A stretch of DNA of 64,000 bases from Micromonospora peucetia (GCF_900091625.1 NZ_FMIC01000002.1:2170001-2234000); one strand, 5' to 3'. Positions 41,643 to 49,707 are shown, numbered from the stretch's first letter. Notes: generated by a model from the letters alone, not told the origin. Numbers and translations: made by a program.

Positions 41643-42365
41643 TCAGCGCAGCGAGGCGCGGGCGGAGAAGGCGATGCTGGCGAGCAGGAAGCCGCCGTTG
41701 ACGATCGTGAACGCCACGATCACCCAGAAGACGAGGGCGGGGGCGAAGGCCAGCACCAGACCGGCCACGAAGATCACCGCGCCGTAGTCGCGGACCAGCT
41801 TCGCCAGGCGTACGGGCAGCGAGGTCGAGGTGACCATGCTGGCCGCGTTCGGGCCGGCCTGCATCACCGACGTCACCAGGTTGACCATCCAGGTGCCGGC
41901 GAAGACCGCGACGAGCCAGGACGGCGTCTCCGGGCGCTGCGCCACGGCGGTGGCGGAGAGCGCGGCGACCAGGGCGATCTGGGCCGCCACGTCGCAGAGC
42001 ACGTCGATCCGGGCACCGGCGGCGCTGCCCTGCCCGGTGACCCGGGCAAGCTGACCGTCGGCGCAGTCCAGGGCGTACGCCACCTGCCAGCCGACCAGCG
42101 CGAGCAGCCCGACCGCCCAGGCCGGCACGTCGCCGGCCGCGACCCGCCCGGCGAGTGCGACCACGGTGACCGAGGTGGCGAGGCCGAGCACCAGGTTGGC
42201 GAGGGTCAGCGCGGTCGGGCGCAGCCCGAGGCGCTGGGCGACGAGCGCGAAGACCGCGCCCAGCCACTGGCTGATCGATTCGCTGAACAGGCCGCCGCCC
42301 CGGTTCACCCGGTGGAAGTCGGCGACGGTGGGGCGGGGCTCAGCCAAGGTGGTCGCGGATTGCAC
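41643..42365 (-). CDS. CDP-alcohol phosphatidyltransferase family protein
   Basis: A 240-residue integral membrane enzyme with about six hydrophobic segments. It contains the full catalytic motif D-x2-DG-x2-AR-x8-G-x3-D-x3-D: Asp100, Asp103-Gly104, Ala107-Arg108, Gly117, Asp121, Asp125. Such enzymes move a phosphoalcohol from a CDP-alcohol or CDP-diacylglycerol to an acceptor alcohol. The GTG start at 42365 lies 26 bases inside the end of the dehydrogenase gene, so it is translationally coupled. The donor and acceptor are not evident from the sequence; the neighbours suggest a glycerol-phosphate-derived head group. Confidence 0.9.
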   Translation of the reverse strand: MQSATTLAEPRPTVADFHRVNRGGGLFSESISQWLGAVFALVAQRLGLRPTALTLANLVLGLATSVTVVALAGRVAAGDVPAWAVGLLALVGWQVAYALDCADGQLARVTGQGSAAGARIDVLCDVAAQIALVAALSATAVAQRPETPSWLVAVFAGTWMVNLVTSVMQAGPNAASMVTSTSLPVRLAKLVRDYGAVIFVAGLVLAFAPALVFWVIVAFTIVNGGFLLASIAFSARASLR

Positions 42366-43407
42366 CGGCGTAGTCTGCCAGCCGCTTGCGCGTCTCGGTA
42401 GGCGACAGCGCAAGGTGTTCGAGGATGGTGTAGCGGTCCGGTCGGGTCCGGGGTGCGAACTGCACGGCCTCGACGAACTGCTCGTCGGTCAGCCGCAGGT
42501 CGGCCGGCGTGGTGGCGAGACCGTGGCGGTGCAGGCAGCGGGCGAGTTGGCCGAACCGGTCGGAGTCGCCCCGCAGGAAGGTGCAGAAGAGGGCGCCGAG
42601 CCCGGCCTGTTCGCCGTGCGAGGTCAGCCCCGGGTGGAAGTGCTCGATGGCGTGCGAGATCTCGTGGTCCCCGCCGCTCGCCGGGCGGCTCGACCCGCAG
42701 ATCGACATGGAGATGCCACCGAGGATCAGCGCCTCGGCCAACGTGGTGAGGAACGCGTCGTCGGTGATCTTGCCGGGGTGGTTGATCAGTGCCTCGGCGC
42801 CGGTGCGGGCCAGGGTCACCGCCAGCCCGTCGATCGGTTCGCCGCGTACCTCGTGGGCCAGCTCCCAGTCCGCGCAGGCGCTGAGGTTGCTGACGGCGTC
42901 GCCGATTCCTGCCTGGGTCTGCCGGTCCGGGCCGTTCTCCACGAAGTCCAGGTCCACCAGCACCGCGATCGGGATGTGCACCCCGTAGGAGCCCTTGCCC
43001 CCCTCGTGGATCAGCGAGGCCACCGGGGAGGCGATGCCGTCGTTGGCCAGGCTGGTCGCCACGGTCACCATCGGCAGGCCGTACCGGGTGGCAGCGTACT
43101 TGGCGGTGTCGATGGTCTTGCCGCCGCCGATCCCGACCACGGCGTCGTAGGAACGCGACCGCAGCCGGTCGCCGAGGTCGTTCGCCGCGTCGATGGTGCC
43201 GCCGACGACCGTGAAGACGTCGGCCGCGCCGAGCGACGGGCGGCACAGCTCGACGATCCGCTCGCCCTGCCCGGGGCCGACCACCACGGCCACGTCCCCG
43301 CCGGCCGAGATCCGCCGGTCGGCCAGCAGCGGCCCGAGGTCGGCCACCGCGCCCCGCCGGACCTCGATCACGAGCGGGGTGTTGACCGTACGGGCTAGTA
43401 GCGGCAC
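42340..43407 (-). CDS. iron-containing alcohol dehydrogenase, sn-glycerol-1-phosphate dehydrogenase-like
   Basis: A 355-residue protein of the Fe-ADH/dehydroquinate-synthase superfamily. It has a nucleotide-binding GGGKTIDTAKY (94-104), TSLANDGIASPVAS, and the segment SSRPASGGDHEISHAIEHFHPGLTSHGEQ. That last motif, with metal ligands Asp170, His248 or His252 and His264, is characteristic of sn-glycerol-1-phosphate dehydrogenases (AraM/EgsA) rather than of ordinary alcohol dehydrogenases. Such enzymes reduce dihydroxyacetone phosphate to sn-glycerol-1-phosphate, the archaeal-type enantiomer. It overlaps the nucleotidyltransferase gene by 13 bases and the CDP-alcohol transferase gene by 26. A sugar-phosphate or other ketone substrate remains possible. 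Confidence 0.85.
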   Translation of the reverse strand: MPLLARTVNTPLVIEVRRGAVADLGPLLADRRISAGGDVAVVVGPGQGERIVELCRPSLGAADVFTVVGGTIDAANDLGDRLRSRSYDAVVGIGGGKTIDTAKYAATRYGLPMVTVATSLANDGIASPVASLIHEGGKGSYGVHIPIAVLVDLDFVENGPDRQTQAGIGDAVSNLSACADWELAHEVRGEPIDGLAVTLARTGAEALINHPGKITDDAFLTTLAEALILGGISMSICGSSRPASGGDHEISHAIEHFHPGLTSHGEQAGLGALFCTFLRGDSDRFGQLARCLHRHGLATTPADLRLTDEQFVEAVQFAPRTRPDRYTILEHLALSPTETRKRLADYAGAIRDHLG

Positions 43408-44126
43408 GCGATCTCCCGCGCCCGGGCCAGGTCGGCGTGGTTGTCGACCTCGACCCAGAGCACGTCGCCGATCGGCGCCGCCCGAACCTCGCCACCCCGG
43501 TCGGAGAACTCCTGGTAGCCGTCCTCGTAGTAGAGGTTCGGGTCGCGCCGCCAGGTCGCCTCCAGGGCGTCGGCGAGGGCGTCGGCCACCTGCGGCTCGA
43601 TCAGCGTCGCGCCGATGTACTCCCCGTAGGCGTCGCCCGGGTCCATGATCTTGGTGATCCGGGTGAGCTGGCCGGCGGCGTCGAAGGTGGTCTTCATCTC
43701 CTCCTCGGCCAGCGGCTTGATGGTGTCGACGGCGAGCAGGATGCCCGGGCCACGCTCGGCCAGCAGGGTCTTCTCCACGCTCACCGGGTGCACGGTGTCG
43801 CCGTTGACCAGCAGCACGCCCCGGGCGAAGTGTTCCCGGGCCAGCCAGAGGGAGTAGGCGTTGTTCCACTCCTCGGCCTTGTCGTTGTGCACCAGGGTGA
43901 TCGTGACGCCGTACTTCTTCTCCAACTCCGCCTGGCGGGAGACGACCGCGTCGGCGGCGTAGCCGACCACGATCACGATGTCGGTGAGCCCCACCTCGGC
44001 CAGGTTGCGCAGCGAGATGTCCAGGATGGTGGTGTCACCGTCCACCGGCACCAGCGCCTTGGGCAGGGTGTCGGTGTACGGGCGCAGCCGACGCCCCGCT
44101 CCGGCTGCGAGCACCATCCCGATCAT
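43395..44126 (-). CDS. NTP transferase (phosphocholine cytidylyltransferase-like)
   Basis: A 243-residue nucleotidyltransferase. It begins with the nucleotide-binding signature MIGMVLAAGAGRRLRPYTDTLPKALVPV, has LLVNGDTVHPV as the metal-binding Asp region and VEVDNHADLARAREIA at the C-terminus, a typical LicC/phosphocholine cytidylyltransferase pattern. It would activate a phosphorylated alcohol with CTP to give a CDP-alcohol. ATG 44126 matches the family start; the frame also opens at ATG 44159. It begins the operon with the dehydrogenase and the CDP-alcohol transferase. Which phosphoalcohol it uses is unknown. Confidence 0.9.
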   Translation of the reverse strand: MIGMVLAAGAGRRLRPYTDTLPKALVPVDGDTTILDISLRNLAEVGLTDIVIVVGYAADAVVSRQAELEKKYGVTITLVHNDKAEEWNNAYSLWLAREHFARGVLLVNGDTVHPVSVEKTLLAERGPGILLAVDTIKPLAEEEMKTTFDAAGQLTRITKIMDPGDAYGEYIGATLIEPQVADALADALEATWRRDPNLYYEDGYQEFSDRGGEVRAAPIGDVLWVEVDNHADLARAREIACRY

Positions 44127-44230
44127 TGCGGCGTTCTCCCTCGTGCGACTCCCGGTCATCGCTGGAGGATAGCGCCGTGCGCCGGCACCGCTGTGGTCAA
44201 CCATGCCAAGCGGGCCAGCGGGGGCACGGG

Positions 44231-45001
44231 TCAGCCGGGCAGCGCCGCCAGGTCCGCCAGCACCGTCAGCCGCTTCTCGGCGGTCAGCACGGCGTACGGG
44301 CCGGCGGCCCGCCGATCGGTCTCCAGGTCGATGGCGAGCTGTTCCGGGCCGGGCGGCAGGGCGGCGGCACTCGCGGCGCTGTGCCCGGCGGCACTCGACG
44401 CGGCGGCGTGCGCGTCGGCCCGGTGGTGGCGCATCGTGCCGAGCCGGTTCAGCAGCAGCACGCCGGGCGGGGTGCCGTCCGGCTCGTACGGCGGCGCCAT
44501 CGCGGCGAACGCCGCACCGGCGTCGGCGCCCTCCTCGTCGGTGAGCACCAGCGCGTACGCGAGCACCCGGCCGAACGCCTCCACCAGCCGCAGCACCCGG
44601 TCGTCGTGCCCCGCCCAGAGTTCCTCGGTCACCTCCGCGTGCACCTGCCAGATTTCGGCGAGGAAGGCCAGCCCGCGCTCGGTGGCGGAGAGTTCGCCCT
44701 CGGGGCTGCGGTGGATCGTCCCGTACGCCACCTGCTTGTCCAGGGCCCGCCGCCGGTCGACCGGATCCCGGTAGCGGGTGACGGCCTCGAATCCGGCCTC
44801 GTCGACCGTCCCGCCCGGCGCAGCGAGGCGGGTGCGGAACTCCAGCAGGAAGCCGGTGGCGGCCGGCCCGCCGTACCGCTGGCTCAGCTCGGCGCCGCCG
44901 CCGTCGCGGCCGGCGAGCATGCCGGCGACGAACGCCCGGTCGACCGCCGGGGCGACCAGGCCGGCGAACCGGTGCGGCGCCAGCTCGACGGTGTCGTTCA
45001 C
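44231..45001 (-). CDS. conserved-type hypothetical protein, possible winged helix
   Basis: A 256-residue soluble, mostly helical protein. The segment RRALDKQVAYGTIHRSPEGELSATERGLAFLAEIWQVHAEVTEELW (about 100-145) resembles the wing and following helix of a MarR-like winged-helix domain. The flanking parts have no family I recognise. The GTG start at 45001 overlaps the Nudix stop (GTGA), so the two proteins are made together. A link to nucleotide or metabolite control is possible but unsupported. It lies 105 bases upstream of the nucleotidyltransferase gene. Confidence 0.65.
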   Translation of the reverse strand: MNDTVELAPHRFAGLVAPAVDRAFVAGMLAGRDGGGAELSQRYGGPAATGFLLEFRTRLAAPGGTVDEAGFEAVTRYRDPVDRRRALDKQVAYGTIHRSPEGELSATERGLAFLAEIWQVHAEVTEELWAGHDDRVLRLVEAFGRVLAYALVLTDEEGADAGAAFAAMAPPYEPDGTPPGVLLLNRLGTMRHHRADAHAAASSAAGHSAASAAALPPGPEQLAIDLETDRRAAGPYAVLTAEKRLTVLADLAALPG

Positions 45002-45447
45002 AGCCCGATCGAGCGCAGGGCGGCGAATCCTTCGGCCGCGATCCGCCGGATGAGGCCGTCGTTGACGTCGCGGTGCTCGTCGAGCAGGTCGAGCCCGTCG
45101 GCGGCGAGCCACCGGAACTCGGTGTGCCTGCCCACCTCCAGCACCGGCCGGGCCAGGTCGCCGTCCACCCGGACCAGCCAGTCGCGCTCGATCCGGGCCA
45201 GGCCGTCGTCGGCGACGTAGCGGTAGTCCCCGACGTGGCCGAGTACGTGCGACACCGTCCAGCCGGTCTCCTCGGTCACCTCCCGGCGCAGGGCGTCCAT
45301 CCAGTCCTCGCCCGGCTCCAGATGGCCGCCGACGATGTCCCAGCAGTTGGGAAAGATGCGCCGGTGGGCGGACCGTCGCTGGACGAAGATTCGACCGTCG
45401 TCATCGACGATCAGCGCGCCGGCGCAGCGCAGAGGCTCGGTGGACAC
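44998..45447 (-). CDS. NUDIX hydrolase
   Basis: A 149-residue Nudix protein with a perfect GX5EX7REUXEEXGU box: Gly41, Glu47, Arg55-Glu56, Glu59-Glu60, Gly62-Trp63 (GGHLEPGEDWMDALRREVTEETGW region). It hydrolyses a nucleoside diphosphate linked to another moiety, and the substrate cannot be inferred. GTG 45447 is used as start. Its stop overlaps the next gene (GTGA). It is divergent from the CBS-domain gene, with 115 bases between the starts. Confidence 0.93.
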   Translation of the reverse strand: MSTEPLRCAGALIVDDDGRIFVQRRSAHRRIFPNCWDIVGGHLEPGEDWMDALRREVTEETGWTVSHVLGHVGDYRYVADDGLARIERDWLVRVDGDLARPVLEVGRHTEFRWLAADGLDLLDEHRDVNDGLIRRIAAEGFAALRSIGL

Positions 45448-45562
45448 GCCACGACAGTAGCGAGCGGTCAGCCGTTTCGGCGACGCCCGGTCTTGTCCGG
45501 GGCCCCGCGCGGGCGCACCATGTCCCCTACCGGGTGCCACCGTCCCACAGGGGTGATGCGTG

Positions 45563-45955
45563 ATGCAGGTTCGGGAAGCGATGTCCAGCGAGGTTCTCGT
45601 GGTCGGTCCGGAGCACACGCTCCGTCAGGCGGCCCGGATGATGTCGGCCCGTGGTGTCGGGTCGGCGGTCGTGATCGACCCGGATTCCGAGGGGGTCGGC
45701 ATCATGACCGAACGCGATGTGCTGAAGGCCATCGGGGCCGACCTGGACTGCGACGTCGAGCGGACGTCCGCCCACCTCACGTGGGACGTGGTCTACGCCG
45801 GGCCGGAGTGGACGGTGGAGGAGGCGGCCGTGGCCATGGCCCGGGGCGGCTTCCGGCACCTGGTGGTGCTCGACGGGCGCGAGGTGGCCGGGGTGATCTC
45901 CGTACGGGACATCATGCGGGTCTGGGCGGCCAGCCGGCTGGCCGAGGCGAGCTGA
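45563..45955 (+). CDS. CBS domain-containing protein
   Basis: A 130-residue protein made of two CBS domains: about 1-60 (VREAMSSEVLVVGPEHTLRQAARMMSARGVGSAVVIDPD and GIMTERDVLKAI) and about 70-125 (VVYAGPEWTVEEAAVAMARGGFRHLVVLDGREVAGVISVRDIMRVW). CBS pairs bind adenosine nucleotides and regulate attached or partner proteins; this one is free-standing. ATG 45563 is used; a GTG precedes it by one codon. The partner is unknown. It is followed by the SnoaL-like gene on the same strand after 93 bases. Confidence 0.93.
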   Translation: MQVREAMSSEVLVVGPEHTLRQAARMMSARGVGSAVVIDPDSEGVGIMTERDVLKAIGADLDCDVERTSAHLTWDVVYAGPEWTVEEAAVAMARGGFRHLVVLDGREVAGVISVRDIMRVWAASRLAEAS

Positions 45956-46048
45956 GCGGCGGCTCCGTCGCAGGTGTGGGTGGGCCGATCGACGGGTAGA
46001 TGTCCCGGTGCGGGCGCGGACGGGCCGCGATCCGCGACGGAGGTCCTC

Positions 46049-46507
46049 ATGCCTGGCGCGGATCGGCTGGTCGAGCAGCAGTACGCGATGCTCCTGCGGC
46101 GGGACGTGGCCCGGCTGCCGGACCTCTACGCGACCGACGCCTTCTACTCCATGCCGGGCGTCACGGTGCGCCCGATCGAGTTGCCCGCCCTGCTGCGTAC
46201 CTGGACCGGGGCCTTCCCGGACCTGGTCGTCGACCCGATCGGGTCGGTGCAGACGGCCGGTGGCGCGGCCGTCGAGCAGCGGCTGACCGGCACCCACACC
46301 GGGGTGCTGCACACGCCGTTCGGCACCGTCGCGCCGACCGGCCGGGTGGTGAGCTGGGACGTGGTGGACGTCGTCCGGGTCCGTCGGGGCCGGATCGCGG
46401 CCTGGCGTTCCTACTTCGACTGGGGGCAGCTGATCGCGGCACTCGGCCTGCACGTGGACGGGCTTTCCCGGGAAGCGCAGCACGACCCGCTCGGCCTTCC
46501 GGTCTGA
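46049..46507 (+). CDS. SnoaL-like / nuclear transport factor 2-like protein
   Basis: A 152-residue cone-shaped NTF2-fold protein. The pattern LVEQQYAMLLRRDVARLPDLYATDAFYSMPG, LLRTWTGAFPDLVVDPIG, GVLHTPFGTVAPTGRVVSWDVVDVVRVRRGRIAAWRSYFD fits the SnoaL ester-cyclase branch. A GGAGG at 46039-46043 lies 5 bases before ATG 46049. It could be a polyketide cyclase-like enzyme or a catalytically inert binding protein. No biosynthetic cluster surrounds it, which favours a general role. Confidence 0.88.
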   Translation: MPGADRLVEQQYAMLLRRDVARLPDLYATDAFYSMPGVTVRPIELPALLRTWTGAFPDLVVDPIGSVQTAGGAAVEQRLTGTHTGVLHTPFGTVAPTGRVVSWDVVDVVRVRRGRIAAWRSYFDWGQLIAALGLHVDGLSREAQHDPLGLPV

Positions 46508-46613
46508 TCTGCCGCCGACCGGCCGACGCGGGTCACCCGTCCCGGTGGCTCAGGATGCGGACATCGCCGTGCCGTCCGCGCGTACCCCGTCGCCTTCCGT
46601 ACGCTGAACAGCC

Positions 46614-47708
46614 ATGACCGCCGAGCAGTTGATCTCCTTCGCCCGTGGCGCTCCCTCGCTGGACATCGTCGATGTCGAGGGGCTCAAGGCCGCCGCCGTC
46701 CGCGCGTTCGACGCCGACCCCGCCGGGGTGACGGCGTACGGCACCTCCGTCGGCTACCTTCCGCTGCGGAAGTGGATCGCCGAGAAGCACGGGGTCGCCG
46801 CCGACCAGGTGCTTATCACCAACGGTTCGTTGCAGGCGGACGCGTTCCTCTTCGACCACCTGGTCCGCCCCGGCGACGCGGTGGTGGTGGAGCGCCCGAC
46901 GTACGACCGGACGCTGCTCAACCTCCAGCGGATGGGCAGCGAGCTGCACGGCGTCACCATCCAGCCGGACGGGCTCGACACCGCCGAGCTGCGCAAGCTG
47001 CTGGAGTCGGGGGTGCGTCCCCGGCTGGCGCACGTCATTCCGAACTACCAGAACCCGGCCGGTGTGACCCTCAGCCTGGAGAAGCGCCGCGAGCTGCTCG
47101 ACCTCGCCGCCGAGTACGAGTTCACGATCTTCGAGGACGACCCGTACGCCGACATCCGGTTCCGGGGCGAGGCGCTGCCGTCGATGCTCTCGATGGACAC
47201 CCGCAATGTGGTGGTGCACGCCTCCAGCTTCACCAAGACGGTCTGCCCCGGCGTGCGGGTCGGCTACCTGGTGGGTCCGGCGGACCTGATCGGCGACATC
47301 GCGAAGAAGGCGACCAGCCTCTACATCTCGCCGGGCATGGTCTCCCAGGCGATCGTGCACCAGTTCTGCGTCTCCGGCGAGATCCAGCGCTCCATCGAGA
47401 CCGTGTGCGCCGCGCTCGGCGAGCGGGCCGGGGTGCTGGCCGAGTCGCTGCGCCGGCACATCCCGGAGGCCCGTTTTGTGGAGCCGGACGGCGGCTACTT
47501 CCTCTGGGTCGAGCTGCCCGAGGACGTGGAGGCGGACAGGCTAGCCCCGGCCGCCGCCGAGCGCGGGGTCGCCGTGGTCAAGGGCAGCGACTTCGTCGTC
47601 GACGGTGGGCGGCACGCCCTGCGGCTGGCGTACTCGGCGGTGACCGCGGACCGGATCGACGAGGGCGTGCGGCGCCTGGCGGAGGCCATGGCGGCCGTAC
47701 GAGGCTGA
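46614..47708 (+). CDS. PLP-dependent aminotransferase, class I/II
   Basis: A 364-residue fold-type I aminotransferase: LITNGSLQADAFLFDHL, IPNYQNPAGVTLS with Asn147, FEDDPYADIRFRGEALPS, Lys208 in SSFTKTVCPG and Arg215 in GVRVGY. The pattern matches the MocR-related/2-aminoadipate (LysN-like) group but without the GntR-type helix-turn-helix. It probably transaminates a 2-oxo acid or aromatic amino acid; specificity is uncertain. The ATG at 46614 has no strong ribosome site. A perfect 7-base palindrome and an 11-base-pair hairpin follow the stop, so it is probably monocistronic. Confidence 0.92.
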   Translation: MTAEQLISFARGAPSLDIVDVEGLKAAAVRAFDADPAGVTAYGTSVGYLPLRKWIAEKHGVAADQVLITNGSLQADAFLFDHLVRPGDAVVVERPTYDRTLLNLQRMGSELHGVTIQPDGLDTAELRKLLESGVRPRLAHVIPNYQNPAGVTLSLEKRRELLDLAAEYEFTIFEDDPYADIRFRGEALPSMLSMDTRNVVVHASSFTKTVCPGVRVGYLVGPADLIGDIAKKATSLYISPGMVSQAIVHQFCVSGEIQRSIETVCAALGERAGVLAESLRRHIPEARFVEPDGGYFLWVELPEDVEADRLAPAAAERGVAVVKGSDFVVDGGRHALRLAYSAVTADRIDEGVRRLAEAMAAVRG

Positions 47709-47711
47709 TTT

Positions 47712-47729
47712 CTGTCAGATTCCTGACAG
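47712..47729. promoter_or_regulatory. perfect palindrome CTGTCAG-ATTC-CTGACAG
   Basis: An 18-base dyad with perfect 7-base arms, 4 bases after the aminotransferase stop. The arms and AT-containing centre look like a regulator binding site rather than a terminator. It could equally be the first stem of the terminator that follows. No family can be assigned. Confidence 0.45.
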
Positions 47730-47741
47730 TTAGACGATGGT

Positions 47742-47771
47742 GGCCGCCCCGGGTCTCCCGCCGGGGCGGCC
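47742..47771 (+). terminator. rho-independent-like hairpin after aminotransferase
   Basis: A perfect 11-base stem: GGCCGCCCCGG (47742-47752) and CCGGGGCGGCC (47761-47771), with an 8-base loop, 34 bases after the stop codon. No T-run follows, which is usual for high-GC actinomycete terminators. Confidence 0.7.
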
Positions 47772-48106
47772 GGCGGCCCACAATGCTGCGAGCGTCACTC
47801 ACCACGTGTAGCGGGATCACCGCCGGCCCTGACCCGGCCGCGTCCGTCGCCAGCCCTGGCCGTGTCCGTAGCCAGCCCCGGCCGGGCCCGGCGACGAGCC
47901 CGGGCTGGCCCGACCGGCGGCACGTCGAGCGGCGCCGCCAGCACAACCCCCGCCCCCAGAAGGGCGCCGGGTGGGCCGTGTCGTCCCCTCACCCCCCTGA
48001 TGCGACCCGGCCCGCCCGGCGCCTCCCTCCCGGCAGATCGTCACCGGCGGTGATCATCTGCGGCGGCGTACCGTCTACCCTCGGCAGCGCGTGGGGAGGG
48101 GGCGTG

Positions 48107-49255
48107 ATGACGGACCGGGGGCAGCAGGGGCAGGCGACCTCGCCGAACGGCGGACGGGTGCTCAGGCCCCGGGACTGGGTGGCGCCGGTGCGGGCGATGA
48201 CCCGCCGGCTCAACTCCGACAGTCCGCAGCGGGTTCCCACGCCGACCGGCCCGCAGCGCAGCGCGGTGGTCGACTGCGCCCTCTACGTGGATGGCCGGCG
48301 ACAGTCCGGCGACTGGCGGTACGCCGAGGCGCTCGCCGCAGCCCGCCGCGAGGAGCACGGCTTCGTCTGGCTCGGCCTGCACGAGCCGGAACTGGACGAG
48401 ATGACCGCCATCGCCGCCACCTACGGGCTGCACGAACTGGCCGTCGAGGACGCGGTCAAGGCGCAGCAGCGGCCCAAGCTGGAGCAGTTCGGCGAGGTCA
48501 GCTTCCTGGTGCTGCGGACCGCCCGCTACTGCGAGCACGCCGAGCTGACCGAGAACTCCGAGGTCGTCGAGACCGGCCAGGTGATGCTCTTCATCGGCCC
48601 GAACTTCCTGATCAGCGTCCGGCACGGAGACGCCTGCCGGCTGGCCCCCGTCCGGGCCAACCTGGAGACGAAGCAGGACCTGCTGCTCCAGGGGCCCTGG
48701 GCGGTGGCGTACGCGGTCACCGACCGGGTGGTGGACATCTACCTGGAGGTCGCCGACCGGCTGGAGGACGACCTCGACACGCTGGAGGCCGACGTCTTCG
48801 ACCGCCAGTCCAGCGGCCGGATCCAGCGGATCTACCAGATGAAGCGGGAGCTGGTGGAGTTCAAGCGGGCGGTGATGCCGCTGCAACGCCCGCTGATGAC
48901 GCTCACCGCCGAGATGAACCGGGACGTGCCCAAGGAGATCCGCCGCTATTTCCGGGACGTGCAGGACCACCTCAGCCGCACCGTCGAGCAGGTCAACTCC
49001 TACGACGACCTGCTCAACTCCATCCTCCAGGCGCGGCTGGCCCAGGTCACCGTCGACCAGAACAACGACATGCGCAAGATCGCCGCATGGGCCGCCATCG
49101 CCGCCGTCTGGACCGCCATCGCCGGCATCTACGGAATGAACTTCGAGGTCATGCCGGAGCTGCGCATGACGTACGGCTATCCGGTCGTGCTTGCCCTGAT
49201 GCTCGCGATCTCGCTGGCGCTGTACCGCTGGTTCCGCCGCAACGGCTGGCTCTGA
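48107..49255 (+). CDS. corA: CorA family magnesium and cobalt transporter
   Basis: A 382-residue CorA-type channel. A large acidic cytoplasmic domain (about 1-310, with ERARYCE/DIYLEVADRLEDDLDTLEADVF helices) is followed by two C-terminal membrane helices (about 322-342 and 357-374). The pore-loop GMN signature is at residues 343-345 (YGMNFEVMPE). It carries Mg2+ (and Co2+) across the membrane. GTG 48104 and ATG 48107 are adjacent candidate starts behind a GGGGAGG site. The C-terminus is the usual short basic RRNGWL. Nothing else in the operon is evident. Confidence 0.92.
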   Translation: MTDRGQQGQATSPNGGRVLRPRDWVAPVRAMTRRLNSDSPQRVPTPTGPQRSAVVDCALYVDGRRQSGDWRYAEALAAARREEHGFVWLGLHEPELDEMTAIAATYGLHELAVEDAVKAQQRPKLEQFGEVSFLVLRTARYCEHAELTENSEVVETGQVMLFIGPNFLISVRHGDACRLAPVRANLETKQDLLLQGPWAVAYAVTDRVVDIYLEVADRLEDDLDTLEADVFDRQSSGRIQRIYQMKRELVEFKRAVMPLQRPLMTLTAEMNRDVPKEIRRYFRDVQDHLSRTVEQVNSYDDLLNSILQARLAQVTVDQNNDMRKIAAWAAIAAVWTAIAGIYGMNFEVMPELRMTYGYPVVLALMLAISLALYRWFRRNGWL

Positions 49256-49707
49256 CCGCCCCACCCCCCGCCTGCCCCGCGCCGCGCCGCCCCCCTGCCC
49301 CGCCCCCTGCCCCGCCCCCTGCCCCGCCCCCCTGCCCCGCCCCGCGCCCCGCCCCGTCCCCCGCGCCCGCGCCGCCCCGCGCCCCGCCGCCCCGCGCCCG
49401 CGATCTTGCACTTTGAGCCCCGATATAGGGGACTTATAGGGCATTGCGGGGGCAGAAAGTGCAAGATCGCGAGGGCTGGCGGGCCGGCGGGGCTGGCGGG
49501 GTTGGCGGGCCGGCGGGGCTGGCGGGCCGGCGGGCCGGCGGGGGCGCGGGGACGGCGCGCGGGAGCCCGGCGCGGGGACGGCGCGCGGGGGCCGGGCGCG
49601 GGGACGGCGGGGGCGAGCGCGGGACGAGACGGAGTGGGTGGGCAGGCGGAAGCGCCGGCGGGGCGGCGGGTGCCGCTTCGCCGGCGCTTTCCGGGGCTGA
49701 ACGGGGG
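49256..49707. repeat. C-rich then G-rich low-complexity stretch around a palindrome
   Basis: 49256-49398 is made of CCCCGCC-type units (more than 140 bases almost free of G-runs). 49472-49640 is G-rich, with repeated GGCGGGG and CGCGGGGACGGCGCG units. They lie either side of the palindrome at 49399-49471, in the convergent gap between corA and the DUF5324-like gene. The two arms are broadly complementary, so the whole 400-base stretch can fold back on itself, and the G-rich strand could form quadruplex structures. No coding frame is supported. Confidence 0.75.
49399..49471. repeat. 16-base-arm palindrome (CGCGATCTTGCACTTT type)
   Basis: Perfect arms CGCGATCTTGCACTTT (49399-49414) and AAAGTGCAAGATCGCG (49456-49471) surround a 41-base centre with CCCCGATATAGGGG. 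The GATCTTG...CAAGATC ends and the TATAGGGG centre relate it to the elements at 34762 and 41484. It sits at convergent gene ends, so it may serve as a bidirectional terminator. Confidence 0.85.

Larger units (their letters stand above)
47709..48106. other. intergenic region upstream of corA
   Basis: 398 bases with no supported gene. It begins with the palindrome 47712-47729 and the hairpin 47742-47771. From about 47830 to 47900 it holds two imperfect 22-base copies (GTGTCCGTAGCCAGCCCCGG type), then a Pro-rich-looking GC segment and the corA ribosome site (GGGGAGGGGG, 48092-48101). A corA promoter should lie here, but no clear -10/-35 pair is visible. Confidence 0.55.

Noticed and set aside
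41643..44126. Phosphonate or phosphonolipid biosynthesis cluster
   Set aside because: The nucleotidyltransferase, Fe-dependent dehydrogenase and CDP-alcohol transferase do occur in such clusters, but no phosphoenolpyruvate mutase or phosphonopyruvate decarboxylase is nearby and the dehydrogenase motif is of the glycerol-1-phosphate type.
46772..49255. Long plus-strand open frame spanning the aminotransferase and corA
   Set aside because: Its first half is an out-of-frame shadow of the aminotransferase gene with Arg/Ala/Pro-rich nonsense composition; only the corA part from 48107 has real family motifs.
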